Shown: positions 60,789-64,000 of the stretch, piece after piece | Position numbering within the stretch: position 1 is the stretch's first letter | How the letters are laid out: every line of letters starts with the position of its first letter | Assembly: GCF_000517265.1 (NCBI RefSeq) | Contig: NZ_AYSJ01000015.1 | Span: 172,947-236,946 of the forward strand | Direction of reading: 5' to 3' | DNA length: 64,000 nucleotides | DNA from: Photorhabdus khanii NC19 | Lineage (GTDB): Bacteria > Pseudomonadota > Gammaproteobacteria > Enterobacterales > Enterobacteriaceae | Translations under genes and position numbers: made by a program | Notes under the pieces: model-generated | Told to the model about the DNA's origin: nothing | What the model saw: the letters and a program-made list of their open reading frames with translations, nothing else | The model's database searches: none

Positions 60789-61508
60789 TTATGCCAGAGG
60801 TATATAGGGGTTAGGATTAATGAATCGGGTAGGAGCATAGTTATCATACCCTCTACCCCTGCAATATTCTTTTAACTGGCTTAATGAATTTATCCCTATT
60901 TTCTGATAAATTATTTGTAGCCTCCTTTGTACCGTTCTATATGAAATATCTAATTTTCTAGCTATATCTTTAGCGCTTAGTGATTGCAAAGCAAAAAATA
61001 CTATATCGAATTCTCTGTCGGTAAGTAAATCAGGTGTGCCGAAAGTTAATGAGTCAGGATGCCTGTTGTTTTCAAAATGATACATGGAATAAATTTCAAG
61101 TTTTTTACCGTGTCCCACAATCCCAATACATTCTCCATCCTTTATTAGCGGTGTAATATCGACTAGAAATGGTTGGATTATTTTTTCTCTTCCTCCATAA
61201 ATGAAAGTATTTAGTACTGGTATAGTCTTTTTACTAGTCATTACGTTTTTATCGTTAGCTTGTATAATATCTTCAAACTCAGACCACTGCGCTGGACATT
61301 CACTATCAAGCCTCCCTTCTATGTTAAAACCCTTGGGAAGGCCACTGTAATAAATCATAGTATCATTCGCATAGACGAATCGAGATTCGTTGTCTTTTAT
61401 AATCCAGAAATCGTTGCTGTTTTCCATGTATGATATGAAAGCATCAAAGCTTTTTGAATGAACATCCAGATCTTTGTTTACAGAGAAACTCATATTTTTA
61501 TCTTTCAT
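60789..61508 (-). CDS. PAS4-LuxR regulator, array copy 1 (operon-first)
   Basis: The ATG at 61508 (MKDKNMSFSVNKDLDVHSKS) follows AGGTAG; 239 residues. The frame has a stop shortly before 61523, so unlike the other copies it cannot be extended. Sensor NDFWIIKDNESRFVYANDTM and IYYSGLPKGFNIEGRLDSEC; DNA-binding LLTDREFDIVFFALQSLSAK and RTVQRRLQIIYQKI, with an Arg where the other copies have Ser, and RGRGYDNYAPTRF. It lies next to the long upstream region that should hold the operon promoter. Confidence 0.9.
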   Translation of the reverse strand: MKDKNMSFSVNKDLDVHSKSFDAFISYMENSNDFWIIKDNESRFVYANDTMIYYSGLPKGFNIEGRLDSECPAQWSEFEDIIQANDKNVMTSKKTIPVLNTFIYGGREKIIQPFLVDITPLIKDGECIGIVGHGKKLEIYSMYHFENNRHPDSLTFGTPDLLTDREFDIVFFALQSLSAKDIARKLDISYRTVQRRLQIIYQKIGINSLSQLKEYCRGRGYDNYAPTRFINPNPYIPLA

Positions 61509-62223
61509 AATTCTACCTATCATGATTAAACTGTAAAACTAGAATAACTTCCATGTCAGGTTATCACTTTTACAATGAGAGGGGTAATTATGTTTATGAT
61601 TCTTTGAAGTGGACAATTTTACAGAGGAGTAGTCTTCTGTAAATATCTTCAATACGCTAATATTTTATATTGTGTAAAATATTTCTTATTTATTATGTCA
61701 TTAATGAAAAATTACAATATAAAATATGCTGGATGGAATGTGATAGAAGTGTGTGGTTTATATAATCAGTTTCATGAAGTGTGAAAATGTGACTTGTGCA
61801 TCGATTTTCGATCTTGTTTATGACCGAGTAGCAAAATAATTTTATAACTCGTTACTATTTTCCTTTAATATACTTGTTACCCTCTCTGATTTTAAGTCGA
61901 AAAATCAAATACAGGAAACGGAAAAACGAAGTATCAGTTTAAGGAAAATGGTGAAGTTAAATATAGAACAGGAATCTGAAAACTTGCATAAAATGCGATG
62001 ACTGCCTATACCTAAAAAGTAGTAATTGTGTGATATAACGACAAAAAATTGTATAAAATACCGTCTGTTATGATTTAATTGGTCAATTCCAACGTCTTAG
62101 ATCCCAAAATTCAAAGAACCGCATTTTCTTCCCAAGAAAGACTCCTTATATTCACACGCCTTGTATTTTTTTAACAATTGTAGCAATGGTGGATCAGATA
62201 TCACCGGCGCTAATGGAGTCACC
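61509..62223. other. divergent promoter region, LuxR array and transporter
   Basis: About 715 bases, AT-rich, without a supported gene. The minus-strand promoter of the LuxR array and the promoter for the transporter at 62224 should be here. No clear operator was found by eye. Confidence 0.5.
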
Positions 62224-63609
62224 ATGGATGCTTCTGAATCTTTAACCCCAGCCATAAGGCCAAATTTCGCGAATAAGAAAGGCTTAATCATTCTGGCTGC
62301 TGATATTGCATTGCTGTTTATTCTGCTCAATACCCTGCCGTTTGATGAAAAAGCCAATGCGGGTTTGGCACTGATGGTATTTGTTGGCGTGCTATGGCTC
62401 ACTGAGGCTATTCACGTCACTCTTACTGCGTTATGTATTCCACTTCTGGCGGTTGGCATGGGATTGATGAATACGGGTGACGCGTTGAAATCTTTTGCTA
62501 ATCCTATCATCTTTCTGTTTTTTGGTGGTTTTGCACTGGCAACGGCACTTCACATCCAAGGATTGGACCGACTGATTGCTAATCGTCTGCTGATGATTGC
62601 CCGTGGACGTTTGTCTGTCGCTGTGATGCTGCTGTTTGGTGTTACTGCCGGTCTTTCAATGTGGATCAGTAACACGGCGACCGCAGCAATGATGCTGCCA
62701 TTAGTCTTGGGGATTTTGTCTAATCTGGATGCACGTTCTGAACGTCATACTTTTGTATTTGTGTTGCTGGGTGTGGCTTACAGCGCAAGTATCGGAGGTT
62801 TAGGCACGTTGGTCGGTAGTCCACCAAATGCAATTGCGGCGGCTCAACTGGGTATCGATTTCTTCAATTGGATGAAATTTGGTATTCCACTGGTTGTTAT
62901 TCTGATGCCAATGATGATCGGCTTAATGTATCTGATGCTGCGTCCGAATTTGAATCATCAATTCGACATGAAGCTGGAAGAACTGGATTGGACGGGTAAG
63001 CGTCTGGTTGCCATGCTGATTTTTCTGTTAGCTGTGTTCTGTTGGATCTTTAGCTCTGTGATTAGTTCTGCTTTGGGGGGTGTGAAAGATCTGGATACCA
63101 TTATTGCAGTTGGTGCTGCTATTTTGATTGGTATAACCGGTGTGGCGAGTTGGTCTCAGATTCAGAATAACACCGAGTGGGGCGTGTTGATGCTGTTTGG
63201 TGGTGGACTGACTTTAAGTGCTATTTTGAAAAACTCAGGCGCTAGTGAGATCATGGCAAACGGCATGGCTGCGACTTTCGGCGCAAGCCACTGGTTTGTG
63301 ATTATTGTTGCGGTGGCGGCGTTTATCATTTTCTTGACTGAGTTCACCAGTAATACAGCAAGTGCAGCTCTGTTGGTACCGGTATTTGCAACGGTTGCGG
63401 AAGCATTGGGTATGCCGGTGATGACTCTGACACTGATTATCGGCTTCGGTGCATCTTGTGCCTTTATGTTGCCGGTTGCAACACCACCTAACGCCATTGT
63501 TTTCGGCTCCGGTTATATCAAACAAGTTGAAATGGTGAGAGTAGGTATGGTTCTGAATATTGCCTGTATCGCTATCATCTCGCTGTTTGCCTGGTTCTTC
63601 TGGCTGTAA
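62224..63609 (+). CDS. SLC13/DASS family anion transporter
   Basis: The ATG at 62224 (MDASESLTPAIRPNFANKKG) follows GGAG and gives 461 residues. There are about 11 hydrophobic segments with the two SNT substrate motifs of the family, WISNTATAAMMLPLVLG and FTSNTASAALLVPVF, each followed by a proline-containing loop (GSPPNAIAAAQLG and VATPPNAIVFGSGYI). Family members carry di- and tricarboxylates or sulfate with sodium. Substrate cannot be told from sequence. It is divergent from the LuxR array. Confidence 0.9.
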   Translation: MDASESLTPAIRPNFANKKGLIILAADIALLFILLNTLPFDEKANAGLALMVFVGVLWLTEAIHVTLTALCIPLLAVGMGLMNTGDALKSFANPIIFLFFGGFALATALHIQGLDRLIANRLLMIARGRLSVAVMLLFGVTAGLSMWISNTATAAMMLPLVLGILSNLDARSERHTFVFVLLGVAYSASIGGLGTLVGSPPNAIAAAQLGIDFFNWMKFGIPLVVILMPMMIGLMYLMLRPNLNHQFDMKLEELDWTGKRLVAMLIFLLAVFCWIFSSVISSALGGVKDLDTIIAVGAAILIGITGVASWSQIQNNTEWGVLMLFGGGLTLSAILKNSGASEIMANGMAATFGASHWFVIIVAVAAFIIFLTEFTSNTASAALLVPVFATVAEALGMPVMTLTLIIGFGASCAFMLPVATPPNAIVFGSGYIKQVEMVRVGMVLNIACIAIISLFAWFFWL

Positions 63610-63654
63610 CTGAAAATTTAATTAATGCCCCTCTGTGCGTGACAACGAATAACG

Positions 63655-63690
63655 ATCCTCGCCGAATATATAGGCGGGGCGATTAAAGCC
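63655..63690 (-). terminator. possible hairpin between converging genes
   Basis: CCTCGCC and GGCGGGG pair with one G-U around GAATATATA. Weak U-run on either strand. Confidence 0.35.
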
Positions 63691-63704
63691 AGAGGGCAAA
63701 GGAT

Positions 63705-64000
63705 TCACACAGAACAACCTGCCGAATTTCTGGAACGCGTCAGCCAGAAATCTAATATTGTCAATGTAAGGCCGATGACCAATCCGACGGATAGCATGAC
63801 CATTGCTGCGCTTGAACCTCCTGCGACTAACCCAATAGTGGCTAATGTCACTTCTTCTCGACAGCAAAGCTTGCGAAGCCAACCAGCAGACAGATTACCT
63901 AACCCTAAGCCAACACCAAAGGCTGCAATGGCATTAGTCCCGAAGGCTATTGCAAGAGGGGTAAGCATGGATGACAGCATGAATTCGGTCGCGCCAACGA
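63705..64000 (-). CDS. membrane protein, 5' part outside the window
   Basis: The minus-strand frame is open to the window edge and reads VGATEFMLSSMLTPLAIAFG, NAIAAFGVGLGLGNLSAGWL, then TIGLVAGGSSAAMVMLSVGL and VIGLTLTILDFWLTRSRNSAGCSV, ending at 63705. Three hydrophobic segments are visible. The start lies beyond 64000. I do not recognise the family. Confidence 0.55.
   Translation of the reverse strand, partial: VGATEFMLSSMLTPLAIAFGTNAIAAFGVGLGLGNLSAGWLRKLCCREEVTLATIGLVAGGSSAAMVMLSVGLVIGLTLTILDFWLTRSRNSAGCSV

Overview
The window is a stretch of gammaproteobacterial chromosome that reads as Photorhabdus or a very close relative (Morganellaceae). The housekeeping blocks match the Escherichia coli order (speE-speD-cueO, hpt-can-yadGH-panDCB-folK-pcnB-gluQ-dksA-sfsA-hrpB-mrcB, hemL-erpA-btuF-mtnN-dgt, barA-rlmD-relA-mazG-pyrG-eno) and the proteins are close to the E. 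coli ones in length and motifs. A tandem array of PAS4-type LuxR regulators, a PAAR-colicin effector and many toxin-antitoxin pairs are typical Photorhabdus accessory content. The species call is inference from gene content, not from a database match.

Layout. 1-2500: a partial unknown gene, a hicAB toxin-antitoxin operon with a visible promoter and operator, and an internally deleted IS982-family element. 2515-6394: polyamine genes speD, speE and yacC, divergent from the copper oxidase cueO, which has a CueR-type promoter. 6559-8739: a Panacea-domain/unknown-protein pair (probable toxin-antitoxin), hpt, and a MazE-like antitoxin whose mazF partner is destroyed. 8990-23607: core genes, including a 127-bp ERIC element beside can and a pcnB that appears to start at AUU. 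23998-28040: a type VI-like PAAR effector with a colicin E9-type HNH DNase and an Im9-type immunity protein, then a displaced second toxin cassette with its own immunity gene, the stub of a third, and T-rich spacer. 28145-42816: a beta-carbonic anhydrase, vapBC, and the core run from hemL to mazG.

Between mazG and pyrG (42817-49625) lies an accessory island: an extremely AT-rich three-gene operon encoding an unknown protein, a polytopic membrane protein and an ABC ATPase; a solo IS982 end; an Rpn-type nuclease gene with a partial duplicate; and a Tox-REase-5/Imm52 effector-immunity set with an upstream small helical protein. After pyrG-eno, 52700-58420 is a graveyard of insertion sequence remnants (three IS4-family fragments, a flotillin tail, a Fic tail, a resolvase tail) that also carries an intact Doc/Phd pair, a Ner-like regulator and a pRiA4b ORF-3 family gene. 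58422-61508 holds four tandem PAS4-LuxR genes separated by near-identical 68-base spacers. The window closes with an SLC13-type anion transporter and the 3' end of a membrane protein.

The strongest themes are antagonism and self-protection. Two effector-immunity loci show cassette shuffling. There are five toxin-antitoxin loci (hicAB, Panacea pair, decayed mazEF, vapBC, phd-doc). IS scars sit at almost every boundary where core synteny breaks. No rRNA, tRNA or CRISPR array was seen.
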